Shown here in pieces: positions 16,293 to 25,078 of a DNA stretch of 64,000 nt; within the stretch, counting starts at the first letter, position 1, and every line of letters begins with the position of its first letter. This DNA comes from an uncultured Salinisphaerales bacterium (GTDB lineage Bacteria; Pseudomonadota; Gammaproteobacteria; Nevskiales; CAJXLF01): positions 1 to 64,000 of the forward strand of contig CAJXLF010000008.1 of assembly GCA_913055805.1 (NCBI GenBank). Reading direction: 5' to 3'. Below the pieces are notes generated by a model, which worked only from the letters and a program-made list of their open reading frames with translations, was not told the DNA's origin and searched no databases. A program made the position numbers and the translations under genes.

Positions 16293-18086
16293 ATGATCGA
16301 ATACCGCATTCGCCCGGCCCAGCCGCTGGCGCATCTCTTTGAAGTGACTTGCCGTATCGCGCAGCCGAATTCCGACGGCCAGGTGCTGGCCCTGCCGGCC
16401 TGGATTCCCGGCAGTTACCTGGTGCGCGACTTCGCGCGCAATATCGTGAGCATCCGCGCGCAAGACGACGACGGTCCTGTGGCCATCATCAAGCTGGACA
16501 AGCAGACCTGGCGGGCGGAGCCGGCCAAGGGCACGCTGGAAGTGGTCTATGAAATCTATGCCTATGACGAGTCGGTACGCACCGCCTACCTGAACGAGAG
16601 TCGCGGCTTTTTCAACGGCACTTCGGTGTTTCTGCGCGTGGCCGGGCAGGAGCAGGCAGCCTGTCTGGTGGCCATTGAAGCGCCACAGGGTGATGCCTTC
16701 AGCGAATGGCATGTGGCGACCACGCTGCCGGCTACCCAGGTCGACGCGCGGGGCTTTGGCCGCTACCGGGCTGAAAACTATGCTGACCTGATCGACTACC
16801 CGGTAGAGATGGGCGAATTCGACCGGGTGGAATTCGAGGTCGGTGGCGTGCCGCACAGCATGGCACTCTGCGGTGAGCATAATACTGATACCGGACGCCT
16901 GGCTTCTGACTTGCAGAAAATCTGCGAAGCGCAGCAGACCATGTTCGGTGGCACACCGCTGCAGCGTTATCTGTTTCTGACCTTGGTCAAGACCCAGGGC
17001 TACGGAGGGCTGGAGCATCGCGACAGCTCGGCGCTGATTTGCAGCCGTAAGGATCTGCCGCCGACCGGCCTGGGCAAGGCTACGCCGGAATACCATCGCT
17101 TCCTGGGGCTGTGCAGCCATGAGTATTTTCATCTGTGGAACGTGAAACGCATCCGCCCGCCGGCGGTGGCGGCATCGGATCTGGCCGCCGAGGCGCCGTT
17201 TCGTGATCTCTGGGCCTATGAAGGCATCACCTCCTATTACGACGAACTGATGCTGCTGCGGGCCGGGGTGATCGAGCCGCAGGCCTTTCTGGATGAACTG
17301 GCTGTGACCTTGACGCGTGTGTGGCGCACGCCCGGCCGCTTCCGGCAGTCGCTGGCCGAGTCCAGTTTCGACGCCTGGACCAAGTTCTACAAACAGGACG
17401 AAAACGCGCCCAATGCCATTATCAGTTACTACGCCAAGGGTGCGGTGGTAGCGCTGTGTCTGGATCTGCAGCTACGTCTTGATTCGGCAGGCAAGGTGAG
17501 CCTGGACGATGTCATGCGCACGCTCTGGCGCCGGCATGGCAGCCGCGACGAGCCGGTTCCCGAGCATGGTATAGAAGCCATAGTGAACGAACTGGCCGGA
17601 TGCCCCTGTTTGGATTTCTTTTCCCGCTATGTACACGGCACAGAAGATCCTCCGGTGGCCGAGTTGCTGGCTGCCTTCGGCATCGACGCCAACCTCAGGG
17701 CGCGTACGGGTTTGATGGATGCGGGCGGCCCGGGCGGTGGTGCTGCCGCCAGCAGCAATGCGGACCTGGGAGTCGTAACGGCGCAGGAACAGGGGCGCGA
17801 AATCATCAAGATGGTGCTCAATGGCCGAGCCGCAGAGGCGGCGGGGCTGCAACCGGGAGATGAACTGGTGGCGATCAACCGGCAACGGCTTGTGCCGGGC
17901 GGGCTGGACGGATTTCTGAACAGTGCCCGGGCGGGCGAAAACTGGCAGCTGCAGGTGTTCCGCGACGACAGGTTGCTGGAAAAAGTTCTGACGCTGGGCG
18001 AGAAGCCGCTGGATACATGGGAGCTCATATTGGGCGCCAAAGCGGGTGATGAGCTGCAAGCCAGGCGCCAGGCCTGGTGGAGTTAG
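16293..18086 (+). CDS. M61-family glycyl aminopeptidase with PDZ domain
   Basis: A 597-residue metallopeptidase. After an N-terminal beta-rich domain, HEYFHLWNVKRIRP carries the HExxH zinc site near residue 275, and WAYEGITSYYDEL supplies the third ligand Glu. A PDZ domain follows near residues 490-560 (GRAAEAAGLQPGDELVAINRQ). No signal peptide is seen, so it is probably cytoplasmic. Members release N-terminal Gly or Ala from peptides. Divergent from the SDR gene. Confidence 0.92.
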   Translation: MIEYRIRPAQPLAHLFEVTCRIAQPNSDGQVLALPAWIPGSYLVRDFARNIVSIRAQDDDGPVAIIKLDKQTWRAEPAKGTLEVVYEIYAYDESVRTAYLNESRGFFNGTSVFLRVAGQEQAACLVAIEAPQGDAFSEWHVATTLPATQVDARGFGRYRAENYADLIDYPVEMGEFDRVEFEVGGVPHSMALCGEHNTDTGRLASDLQKICEAQQTMFGGTPLQRYLFLTLVKTQGYGGLEHRDSSALICSRKDLPPTGLGKATPEYHRFLGLCSHEYFHLWNVKRIRPPAVAASDLAAEAPFRDLWAYEGITSYYDELMLLRAGVIEPQAFLDELAVTLTRVWRTPGRFRQSLAESSFDAWTKFYKQDENAPNAIISYYAKGAVVALCLDLQLRLDSAGKVSLDDVMRTLWRRHGSRDEPVPEHGIEAIVNELAGCPCLDFFSRYVHGTEDPPVAELLAAFGIDANLRARTGLMDAGGPGGGAAASSNADLGVVTAQEQGREIIKMVLNGRAAEAAGLQPGDELVAINRQRLVPGGLDGFLNSARAGENWQLQVFRDDRLLEKVLTLGEKPLDTWELILGAKAGDELQARRQAWWS

Positions 18087-18152
18087 GGCGGATGCGTCGG
18101 GGCGCTGCTAGAATGTGCGCCCGACTGGCGCTAACAGGGCCTGAACAAGACC

Positions 18153-18806
18153 ATGATTGATGCACTGATCAAGATTCTGCTGGCTTATATGCTGGGCTCC
18201 CTCATGGGCGGCCTGCTGATTGGCCGTTTGCGTGGCCATGTGGATATCCGCCAGCAGGGCAGTGGTAATGCCGGTGCGACCAATGCCTGGCGGACTCAGG
18301 GGCCTGTATTCGGCATTGCCGTATTTGTCATCGACATCGCCAAGGGTGTGATTGCGGCGTTACTGCTGCCTGAGCTTCCCATTCCTTTCCTGGAGTCCAG
18401 TTCGGCGCTGGGCAGTTGGCTTCCCTACCTTTGTGGTCTGGCCGCGGTTGTCGGGCATCTGTATCCGGTTTTTTTCAGTTTCCGCGGTGGCAAGGGCGCC
18501 GCTACGCTGATAGGCATCATGTTCTGTCTGATGACGCCACTCATGCCGTTGGCGGTACTGGTCTGGCTGGGAACCTTGCTGATCACCGGTATGGTCGGGC
18601 TGGCCACCATGCTGGCCATTGCGGCTGTGGCCGTGCTGGCGAATATGCATGCCTTCTTTTCGCCGGCGGGTGTATTCAGCCTGCTGGCCCTGGCGCTGAT
18701 TCTGTATACCCATCGGGCCAACATTCAGCGTATGCGCGAGGGTAACGAAAACCGCTTCAACAAAGTCCGCATTACCTACTGGCTCGGCGGCAAGCGCTCC
18801 GAATAA
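18153..18806 (+). CDS. plsY: Acyl-phosphate:glycerol-3-phosphate acyltransferase PlsY
   Basis: A 217-residue inner-membrane enzyme with five hydrophobic segments. It transfers the acyl group from acyl-phosphate to glycerol-3-phosphate, the first step of phospholipid synthesis. The family motifs are clear: GSGNAGATNAWRTQG (phosphate-binding loop near residue 35) and FRGGKGAAT near residue 110. A TAGAAT box 40 bases upstream may be a -10 element. It is followed after nine bases by birA. Confidence 0.95.
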   Translation: MIDALIKILLAYMLGSLMGGLLIGRLRGHVDIRQQGSGNAGATNAWRTQGPVFGIAVFVIDIAKGVIAALLLPELPIPFLESSSALGSWLPYLCGLAAVVGHLYPVFFSFRGGKGAATLIGIMFCLMTPLMPLAVLVWLGTLLITGMVGLATMLAIAAVAVLANMHAFFSPAGVFSLLALALILYTHRANIQRMREGNENRFNKVRITYWLGGKRSE

Positions 18807-18815
18807 AAACCGGTC

Positions 18816-19814
18816 ATGGACAAGAATCACGTCCTCATTCGTCAGCTCGCGGACGGGCGCTGGCACTCCGGGGAAGCCGTGGCGGAGGTGCTTGGCGTCA
18901 GCCGGGCGGCGGTCTGGAAACGTTTGCGAAACCTGGAATCCCTTGGCTTGCAATTCGAATCGCAAGCCGGAAAAGGCTATCGCCTGGCGCAGCCGCTGGA
19001 GCTTCTGGATGCCTCGAAAATTCTCGAGGTCTTGAATGACGGGCAATCTGTGACCTTGAAGCATCTGGAAGTCCTGTCGGAAGTTGATTCTACCAATCGT
19101 TATCTGGCAGAGGCGGCCGCGCGGCATGAGATACAGGCGCCTGCGTTGTGCCTTGCCGAGTTTCAGAGCGCGGGCCGTGGCCGCCGCGGCCGCGAGTGGC
19201 TATCTCCCTTTGGCGCCAATCTCTACGCTTCTTTCCTCTGGCGATTTGAGGACATGCCGGCCGATTTGCCGGCGCTGAGTCTGGCGGTAGGCGTGTCAGT
19301 CGCCGGTTGTTTGCGGGCGATGGGTTTTGCCAATGTGGGTCTGAAATGGCCCAATGACTTGTGGGCGGGCGGGCGCAAACTTGGCGGTATTCTGATCGAA
19401 CACCGGGGCGAAACCGGTGGCCCTTGTCAGGTCGTGGTGGGTCTGGGGCTGAATTACGCCATGTTGCCGTCGCGGGCAGCGGCAGTCGATCAGCCCTGGG
19501 TCAGTCTTTCTGCGTTGGCAGCTGAAGCAGGCAGGCCGCTGCCGGGCAGGAATGTATTGGCCGCAGCTGTGGCAAGCGCCTTGCTCAAGGGCCTTGCCGA
19601 TTTTGAAGCCTGCGGTTTCGAGTCATTCCGGCTGCAGTGGGCCGACTTCGATATATGTCTGGGCAAGGTCATCCGGATTGAACAGCAAGGCGTCTGGCAG
19701 GAGGGCGAGTCACTGGGCGTTGATCGTGACGGCGCGCTGCTGGTGCGTATGCGCGGCGAGCGCCAGCGTTTCGTATCCGGTGACGTCAGTTTGCGTCCGG
19801 TGTCTGCGTCATGA
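18816..19814 (+). CDS. birA: Bifunctional biotin ligase / biotin operon repressor BirA
   Basis: A 332-residue protein. The N-terminal winged helix (SGEAVAEVLGVSRAAVWKRL) is the DNA-binding part that represses biotin synthesis genes. The central domain has the biotinyl-AMP site GRGRRGREWLSPFG and KWPNDLW. The C-terminal small domain is complete. It activates biotin and attaches it to acetyl-CoA carboxylase. It overlaps coaX by four bases (ATGA), the birA-coaX pairing found upstream of the tufB tRNA region in Pseudomonas. Confidence 0.96.
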   Translation: MDKNHVLIRQLADGRWHSGEAVAEVLGVSRAAVWKRLRNLESLGLQFESQAGKGYRLAQPLELLDASKILEVLNDGQSVTLKHLEVLSEVDSTNRYLAEAAARHEIQAPALCLAEFQSAGRGRRGREWLSPFGANLYASFLWRFEDMPADLPALSLAVGVSVAGCLRAMGFANVGLKWPNDLWAGGRKLGGILIEHRGETGGPCQVVVGLGLNYAMLPSRAAAVDQPWVSLSALAAEAGRPLPGRNVLAAAVASALLKGLADFEACGFESFRLQWADFDICLGKVIRIEQQGVWQEGESLGVDRDGALLVRMRGERQRFVSGDVSLRPVSAS

Positions 19815-20551
19815 GGCTGCTGATTGATGTCGGCAACACCCGTATCAAGGCTGCAGTACAGAGCGGCACGGGCCTGCAGTTGCTGCCGGCACAGGCCTAT
19901 GTTGATCAGGGGCTGGACCAGGCCCTGAATGCCTGGTCGATGCCTGACCAGGTTGAGGATTGCTGGGTAGCCAGTGTGGGTCATCAGGATCTGCACCCTG
20001 TCATTGATGACTGGGCGCGCGAGCAGGGAACGCAGGGGGTGCACTTTGTTGTCAGTGAGGCAGGTGCCTGCGGAGTGAGCAATGCCTATGAGCAGCCCGG
20101 CAATCTGGGCGTGGACCGCTGGCTTTCCATTATTGCCGCTCATCATCGGGCCGCAGGACCCGCCGTAGTGGTCAGTGCAGGAACCGCCGCTACGATTGAT
20201 GCCGTGGATGCTGCGGGCCGTCATCTGGGTGGGTTGATTACGCCCGGTCTGGCCACCCAGCGCCGCGCGATGCTGGATCACACCCAGGTACGGGCCAATG
20301 CCCTGAACGAAGCGCCGGCCTTGCTGGGCAACAGCACTGATGCCTGTGTCAGTTTCGGTACCCTGCATGCGTTGGCGGGTTACATCGACCGTGTCAGCGG
20401 CCGACTGGCGGCTGACGGTCAGCCCTGGCGGCGCCTGATGACCGGTGGCGATGCGGAGGTGATTGCGCCTCTTTTGCAGGGTGAGTGGGAAATTGCGCCC
20501 AATCTGGTGCTGGAAGGGTTGGGCATTCTTGCCCAGTCGGCCGCAGATTAA
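19811..20551 (+). CDS. coaX: Type III pantothenate kinase
   Basis: A 246-residue kinase of the ASKHA fold. It phosphorylates pantothenate as the first committed step of coenzyme A synthesis. Motifs: LLIDVGNTRIK (phosphate 1 loop), GVDRWLSIIAAHH, and VSAGTAATIDAVDAAGRHLG (phosphate 2 loop). It is coupled to birA by a four-base overlap. The promoter of the downstream tRNA-Thr region starts at the base after its stop codon. Confidence 0.96.
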   Translation: MRLLIDVGNTRIKAAVQSGTGLQLLPAQAYVDQGLDQALNAWSMPDQVEDCWVASVGHQDLHPVIDDWAREQGTQGVHFVVSEAGACGVSNAYEQPGNLGVDRWLSIIAAHHRAAGPAVVVSAGTAATIDAVDAAGRHLGGLITPGLATQRRAMLDHTQVRANALNEAPALLGNSTDACVSFGTLHALAGYIDRVSGRLAADGQPWRRLMTGGDAEVIAPLLQGEWEIAPNLVLEGLGILAQSAAD

Positions 20552-20580
20552 TTGATCCGGCCTGCCTGCGGCTCTAGAAT
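20552..20580 (+). promoter_or_regulatory. Sigma-70 promoter of the tRNA-Thr region
   Basis: TTGATC (20552-20557), a 17-base spacer and TAGAAT (20575-20580) make a strong sigma-70-type match. The GC-rich stretch GCCGCC right after the -10 is the discriminator type linked to stringent control of stable RNA genes. The first tRNA-like sequence begins 20 bases later, but it is the truncated tRNA copy at 20601, not the full gene. Confidence 0.75.
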
Positions 20581-20600
20581 GCCGCCTCCTCAAGAGGTAT

Positions 20601-20619
20601 GCCGGCGTAGCTCAGTTGG
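20601..20619 (+). pseudogene. Truncated 5' copy of tRNA-Thr
   Basis: Nineteen bases (GCCGGCGTAGCTCAGTTGG) are identical to the first 19 bases of the full tRNA-Thr at 20743: acceptor strand, D-stem and half of the D-loop. The match then stops abruptly. It sits at the expected distance from the promoter at 20552, so it looks like the original 5' end, with the structured spacer following it. Confidence 0.88.
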
Positions 20620-20742
20620 GCGAAGTGGTTAAAAGCAAAGCACGGCTTTGCGCCGCAGAGCGACGCGATATGGAAGTCGCGGCTGGTGGTTGGAGGAGTG
20701 CGGGTGCGACGCCATGGATGGCGGCTGTCAAGTTTCTTATGT
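20620..20742 (+). repeat. Structured spacer inside the tRNA-Thr transcription unit
   Basis: A 123-base segment separates the truncated tRNA copy from the intact tRNA-Thr. It contains three hairpins: GCAAAGC-acg-GCTTTGC (20635-20651), GCGAC/GTCGC (20660-20680) and CGCCAT-gg-ATGGCG (20710-20723). The last resembles the CGCCAT-gg-ATGGCG hairpin beside tRNA-Gln at 61096. No coding frame is evident. It would be transcribed with the tRNA. Confidence 0.6.
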
Positions 20743-20796
<54 letters not shown>

Positions 20797-20818
<22 letters not shown>

Positions 20819-21100
20819 GCTTTTTCGACCCCCCGGACTTTTGCGGTCGTTCAGGGGCATCGCAAGGCTGCGACCTGTCGCAGGTTATTCGGCCCGTCCC
20901 TGGGCCTCACCCTTCGGGCTCCCTGCGGTCGTTCGATTTTGTTCCGGACAAAATCGTCGACTCCTGTCGCCGGCTCCAGCTTTTTCGACCCCCCGGACTT
21001 TTGCGATCGTTCAGGGGCATCGCAAGGCTGCGACCTGTCGCAGGTTATTTGGCCCGTCCCTGGGCCTCACCCTTCGGGCTCCCTTCTGACGCTCGATTTT
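20797..21100 (+). repeat. Two 160-bp tandem repeats, each starting with tRNA-Thr 3' end
   Basis: The unit starting at 20797 is repeated from 20957 with period 160. Each copy begins with the last 22 bases of tRNA-Thr, T-arm half through CCA. The copies differ at two positions over about 128 bases and then diverge near 20925/21085, and the second copy fades near 21100. Each unit holds hairpins (GCGACCTGTCGC; GGCCC/GGGCC), and the first ends in a perfect 9-bp hairpin (CGATTTTGT/ACAAAATCG, 20934-20956). The 178-bp repeats after E. coli tyrT have the same plan. Confidence 0.92.
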
Positions 21101-21229
21101 TGTCCAGGCCGGCTTGCCGTGAGGGCGCTTGGTCTGCTGTTTTTGCCGCTGGTGGCAGGCGAAAGGCGTTTATTGATTGCCACAGAGTAAAAAATACGGT
21201 TGAAATCAGTATTTTTCGCGGAAATGCGG

Positions 21230-21258
21230 TTGACATGAGGGGCGCATTTCACAACAAT
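21230..21258 (+). promoter_or_regulatory. Sigma-70 promoter before tRNA-Tyr
   Basis: A perfect -35 box TTGACA (21230-21235) is followed after 17 bases by AACAAT (21253-21258) as -10. A GC-rich discriminator (ACGCGGC) precedes the likely start about 12 bases before tRNA-Tyr. It would drive tRNA-Tyr, tRNA-Gly, tRNA-Thr and tuf independently of the upstream tRNA-Thr promoter. Confidence 0.7.
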
Positions 21259-21277
21259 ACGCGGCTTGCATTTTCCC

Positions 21278-21362
21278 GGTGGGGTACCCAAGCGGTCAAC
21301 GGGATCAGACTGTAAATCTGACGGCTCAGCCTTCGTAGGTTCGAATCCTACCCCCACCACCA
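21278..21362 (+). tRNA. tRNA-Tyr (anticodon GTA)
   Basis: An 85-base class II tRNA with a long variable arm. Acceptor GGTGGGG pairs with CCCCACC, the anticodon loop is CTGTAAA with GTA, the T-loop is GTTCGAATC, and CCA is encoded. It corresponds to tyrU of the E. coli tufB operon. Confidence 0.97.
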
Positions 21363-21445
21363 GGCAAAACGTGTTGTTTTTGTGAGGTTTTTTGCCGCCA
21401 GGCAACACATGGGGTGCGGGTTTGTATCCGGTACGTGCCGGCCAG

Positions 21446-21519
<74 letters not shown>

Positions 21520-21580
21520 AATTGGAGTATGATGCACGCCGCAAATGACTGGGCGGTGGCATGAAACTAACAGGGTTTTG

Positions 21581-21656
<76 letters not shown>

Positions 21657-21706
21657 CAACAGTTTTGATGACTTTTTGATAAAGAAAGCGACTCGGGAGT
21701 TGCCAG

Positions 21707-22897
21707 ATGTCCAAAGAGAAGTTTGAACGCACGAAGCCGCATGTAAATGTGGGGACGATTGGTCACGTGGACCATGGTAAGACGACGCTGACGGCGGCGC
21801 TGACTGTGGTGCAGGGTAAGAAGTTTGGTGGTGAGTCGAAGGCTTACGACCAGATTGACAATGCGCCGGAGGAGAAGGCGCGTGGTATTACGATTGCCAC
21901 GGCGCACGTGGAATACGAGAGTGACGCACGTCACTACGCGCACGTGGACTGCCCGGGCCATGCGGACTACGTGAAGAACATGATCACGGGTGCGGCGCAG
22001 ATGGACGGTGCGATTCTGGTATGTAGTGCGGCCGACGGCCCCATGCCGCAGACGCGCGAGCACATTCTGCTGGCCCGCCAGGTGGGCGTGCCCTACATTG
22101 TCGTGTTCCTGAACAAGGCCGACATGGTAGACGACGCCGAGCTGCTGGAGCTGGTGGAAATGGAAGTGCGTGATCTGCTGAGCAGCTACGACTTCCCGGG
22201 TGACGACACCCCGATTATTGTGGGTTCTGCCCTGAAGGCGCTGGAAGGCGACGAGAGCGAAATTGGCAGCCAGGCGATTGACAAGCTGGTCGAAGCGCTG
22301 GACACCTACATCCCCGAGCCGGAACGCGCCATTGACGGTGCCTTCTTGATGCCGGTGGAAGACGTGTTCTCCATCTCCGGTCGCGGCACCGTGGCTACGG
22401 GTCGTGTGGAGCGTGGTGTGGTGAACGTGGGCGACGAAATTGAAATCGTCGGTATCAAGGACACTGCCAAGACCACCGTGACCGGTGTGGAAATGTTCCG
22501 CAAGCTGCTGGATCAGGGTCAGGCGGGTGACAACGTGGGCATTCTGCTGCGTGGCACCAAGCGTGAAGAGATTGAGCGTGGTCAGGTGCTGGCCAAGCCG
22601 GGCAGCATTACCCCGCACACCAAGTTTGAGTGTGAGGTGTACATCCTGAAGAAAGAAGAAGGTGGGCGTCATACCCCGTTCTTCAAGGGCTACCGCCCGC
22701 AGTTCTACTTCCGCACCACGGACGTGACGGGTGCCTGTGAGTTGCCGGATGGCACCGAGATGGTGATGCCGGGTGACAACGTCAACCTGAAGGTTGAGCT
22801 GATTGCGCCGATCGCGATGGAAGAAGGCTTGCGCTTCGCCATCCGCGAAGGTGGCCGTACCGTCGGCGCCGGCGTCGTCGCCAAGATTATCGAGTAA
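21707..22897 (+). CDS. tuf: Elongation factor Tu
   Basis: A 396-residue GTPase that delivers aminoacyl-tRNA to the ribosome. G-motifs: [10 protein letters not shown] (P-loop), [12 protein letters not shown] (switch I), DCPGHADYV (G3), [10 protein letters not shown] (G4) and SALKALEG (G5). Full family length. Upstream neighbours are those of tufB (tRNAs), while the downstream neighbour, rpsJ after 28 bases, is that of tufA. The gene is thus a hybrid junction between the two usual tuf sites (see findings). Codon use is strongly biased, as in highly expressed genes. Confidence 0.98.
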   Translation: MSKEKFERTKPHVNVGTIGHVDHGKTTLTAALTVVQGKKFGGESKAYDQIDNAPEEKARGITIATAHVEYESDARHYAHVDCPGHADYVKNMITGAAQMDGAILVCSAADGPMPQTREHILLARQVGVPYIVVFLNKADMVDDAELLELVEMEVRDLLSSYDFPGDDTPIIVGSALKALEGDESEIGSQAIDKLVEALDTYIPEPERAIDGAFLMPVEDVFSISGRGTVATGRVERGVVNVGDEIEIVGIKDTAKTTVTGVEMFRKLLDQGQAGDNVGILLRGTKREEIERGQVLAKPGSITPHTKFECEVYILKKEEGGRHTPFFKGYRPQFYFRTTDVTGACELPDGTEMVMPGDNVNLKVELIAPIAMEEGLRFAIREGGRTVGAGVVAKIIE

Positions 22898-22925
22898 GGC
22901 CTGAGGCTTCATCGGAGTTAGGAAT

Positions 22926-23240
22926 ATGTCCGCCAGTCAGAACATCCGCATTCGTCTCAAGGCTTTCGATCATCGCCTGATCGACAAGTCTGCCCGCGAA
23001 ATCGTGCAGACCGCCAAGCGCACAGGCGCTCAGGTGAAGGGCCCGATTCCGCTGCCGACGAAGAAGGAAAAGTTCACCATCCTGATCTCGCCGCATGTGA
23101 ACAAGGATGCGCGCGATCAGTATGAAATTCGCACCCACCGCCGCCTGATGGACATTGTGGAGCCTACCGAAAAAACGGTAGATGCCCTGATGAAGCTTGA
23201 TCTGGCAGCAGGTGTCGACGTACAGATCAAGTTGCAGTAA
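22926..23240 (+). CDS. rpsJ: 30S ribosomal protein S10 (NusJ/NusE)
   Basis: A 104-residue protein with [14 protein letters not shown] at the N-terminus and [25 protein letters not shown] at the end, both characteristic of S10. It binds the 30S head and also joins NusB in transcription antitermination. ATG preceded by GGAGTTAGGAAT. First gene of the S10 cluster. An unusually long 116-base gap separates it from rplC. Confidence 0.98.
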   Translation: MSASQNIRIRLKAFDHRLIDKSAREIVQTAKRTGAQVKGPIPLPTKKEKFTILISPHVNKDARDQYEIRTHRRLMDIVEPTEKTVDALMKLDLAAGVDVQIKLQ

Positions 23241-23276
23241 CTCCGGGGGCTTCCCGGGGTAGCAAAAAGGATTAGA

Positions 23277-23295
23277 GCCGCGTATGATGCGCGGC
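23277..23295 (+). promoter_or_regulatory. Hairpin in the rpsJ-rplC spacer
   Basis: GCCGCG-tatgatg-CGCGGC is a perfect 6-bp stem in the only long gap of the S10 cluster, followed by CTTTAAAA rather than a T-run. It could be an mRNA processing or autoregulatory element. In E. coli the L4-binding leader lies before rpsJ instead. Low certainty. Confidence 0.35.
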
Positions 23296-23356
23296 CTTTA
23301 AAACTCGTTGAACTATCGTCCGCCAGGGGCGTGACGACAAGCAAGAGGTTAGAAAC

Positions 23357-24133
23357 ATGGCTATCGGACTGATTGGCCGAAAATGTGGCATGACTCGCGT
23401 GTTTACCGAAAACGGTGTTTCCGTGCCGGTGACCGTGATTGAGGTCGAGCCGAACCGCGTGACCCAGATCAAAACCGTCGATACTGATGGTTATGTTGCT
23501 GTGCAGGTCACTGCCGGTGAGCGCCGCGCAACGCGCGTGACCAAGGCTATGGCCGGCCACTTCAAGAAGGCCGCAACCGAAGCGGGTCGCGGTCTCTGGG
23601 AATTTCGTCTCGAAGACGGCGAAAACCTGCCTTCCATTAAAGAGTTGATTGAGCAGCAGGCTGCCCAGCCCGCGCCCAAGGCGGAAGCCGAGGGTGAAGA
23701 GGCAGAGGCATCCGAAGAGGCTCAGGAAACTGCCGAAGCTGAACCCCAGTACGAAGAGCGTCCGGCTCAGGTGGGTGATGCCATTACTGTTGACATGGTC
23801 TTCGAGAATGGTCAGATCGTTGATGTAACGGGCACCTCCATCGGTAAAGGCTTCGCCGGCACCATCAAGCGTCACAACTTCAGCTCCCAGCGTATGTCCC
23901 ACGGTAACTCGCTGTCGCATCGCGCGCCGGGTTCCATTGGCCAGAACCAGACCCCGGGTCGCGTGTTCAAGGGCAAGAAGATGGCGGGGCAGATGGGTAA
24001 CGTACGCAGCACTGTCCAGAATCTGGAAGTGGTCCGCGTCGATGCCGAGCGCAACCTCCTGCTCATCAGGGGTGGCGTGCCAGGTGCCAAGGGCGGTGAT
24101 CTGATCGTGCGTCCCGCCGTCAAGCAGAAATAA
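23357..24133 (+). CDS. rplC: 50S ribosomal protein L3 with acidic insertion
   Basis: A 258-residue protein; E. coli L3 has 209. The ends match well: [20 protein letters not shown] at the start, and [48 protein letters not shown], the long loop reaching the peptidyl-transferase region, in the second half. The extra length is one insertion at about residues 91-137, rich in Glu, Ala and Gln ([15 protein letters not shown]). It falls between the FRLEDGE and [11 protein letters not shown] segments. Reading frame and flanks are intact, so this is a natural extension rather than a frameshift. Confidence 0.97.
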   Translation: MAIGLIGRKCGMTRVFTENGVSVPVTVIEVEPNRVTQIKTVDTDGYVAVQVTAGERRATRVTKAMAGHFKKAATEAGRGLWEFRLEDGENLPSIKELIEQQAAQPAPKAEAEGEEAEASEEAQETAEAEPQYEERPAQVGDAITVDMVFENGQIVDVTGTSIGKGFAGTIKRHNFSSQRMSHGNSLSHRAPGSIGQNQTPGRVFKGKKMAGQMGNVRSTVQNLEVVRVDAERNLLLIRGGVPGAKGGDLIVRPAVKQK

Positions 24134-24145
24134 CGGGGCATCATC

Positions 24146-24751
24146 ATGGAATTGAAAGTACAAGGTCAGAAGGCTGCTCTGAAGGTTTCTCCGGAACTGT
24201 TCGGCGCAGAATTCAACGAGGCGCTGGTGCACCAGGTCGTGACGGCCTACATGGCCGGCGCGCGTGCGGGCACCAAGGCACAGAAAAATCGTGCGGATGT
24301 CAGTGGCGGTGGCCGCAAGCCCTGGCGCCAGAAAGGCACCGGTCGCGCCCGTGCCGGCACCATCCGCAGCCCCATCTGGCGCGGGGGCGGCAAGACTTTC
24401 GCTGCTGTGCCGCGTGACTTCAGTCAGAAAGTTAATCGCAAGATGTATCGCGCAGCCATGCGCAGCATTGCTGCCGAGCTGGTGCGTCAGGAGCGTCTTA
24501 TTGTGGTCAAGGGTCTGGAGCTCAAGGAGCCCAAGACCAAGCTGGCCCTGGCCGAGCTGGCCAAGCTGGATGCCAGCAATGCGCTGATTGTGACCGCTGA
24601 TCTGGATATGAATCTGGGCCTGGCTACGCGCAATCTGCCCAACGTGGCGGTTTGCACGGTGGGCGACCTGAACCCGGTCGCGCTGGTGGGCTACGAGAAA
24701 GTGGTGATGACTGCCGATGCAGTCAAGCAGTTTGAGGAGGCCCTGTCGTGA
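24146..24751 (+). CDS. rplD: 50S ribosomal protein L4
   Basis: A 201-residue protein. [33 protein letters not shown] is the L4 extended loop that lines the exit tunnel. In E. coli L4 also represses the S10 operon. Its stop overlaps the GTG start of rplW (GTGA), so the two are coupled. Confidence 0.98.
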   Translation: MELKVQGQKAALKVSPELFGAEFNEALVHQVVTAYMAGARAGTKAQKNRADVSGGGRKPWRQKGTGRARAGTIRSPIWRGGGKTFAAVPRDFSQKVNRKMYRAAMRSIAAELVRQERLIVVKGLELKEPKTKLALAELAKLDASNALIVTADLDMNLGLATRNLPNVAVCTVGDLNPVALVGYEKVVMTADAVKQFEEALS

Positions 24752-25044
24752 ATCAGGAGCGAATCATGCAGGTGCTGTTAGCGCCGCACATTACCGAGAA
24801 AACCAGCATGGTCGCCGAAAAGGGCAACCAGGTGGCTTTCCGGGTGTTGCCGGATGCTACCAAGACCGAGATCAAGCAGGCTGTCGAGTCGCTGTTCAAG
24901 GTCAAGGTGCGCAGCGTCACCACTGTGAACATGAAGGGCAAGAACAAGCGCTTTGGTGGCCGTCTGGGTCGCCGCAGCGACTGGAAGAAAGCCTATGTGA
25001 GCCTGGCCGAAGGTCAGGAGCTGGATTTTCTGAACGCTGAGTAA
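24748..25044 (+). CDS. rplW: 50S ribosomal protein L23
   Basis: A 98-residue protein. [19 protein letters not shown] aligns with the E. coli start [20 protein letters not shown], which favours the GTG at 24748 (overlapping the rplD stop, with GAGGAGG seven bases upstream) over an ATG at 24766 that also has a usable AGGAG. L23 sits at the tunnel exit and docks trigger factor and SRP. Confidence 0.96.
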   Translation: MNQERIMQVLLAPHITEKTSMVAEKGNQVAFRVLPDATKTEIKQAVESLFKVKVRSVTTVNMKGKNKRFGGRLGRRSDWKKAYVSLAEGQELDFLNAE

Positions 25045-25078
25045 GCGTTCGTAACTGGTATAGACAGGCGGACTAGCC

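Noticed and set aside
20957-20978. Second functional tRNA-Thr in the repeats
   Set aside because: Only the last 22 bases of the tRNA are present in the second unit. There is no D-arm or anticodon arm.
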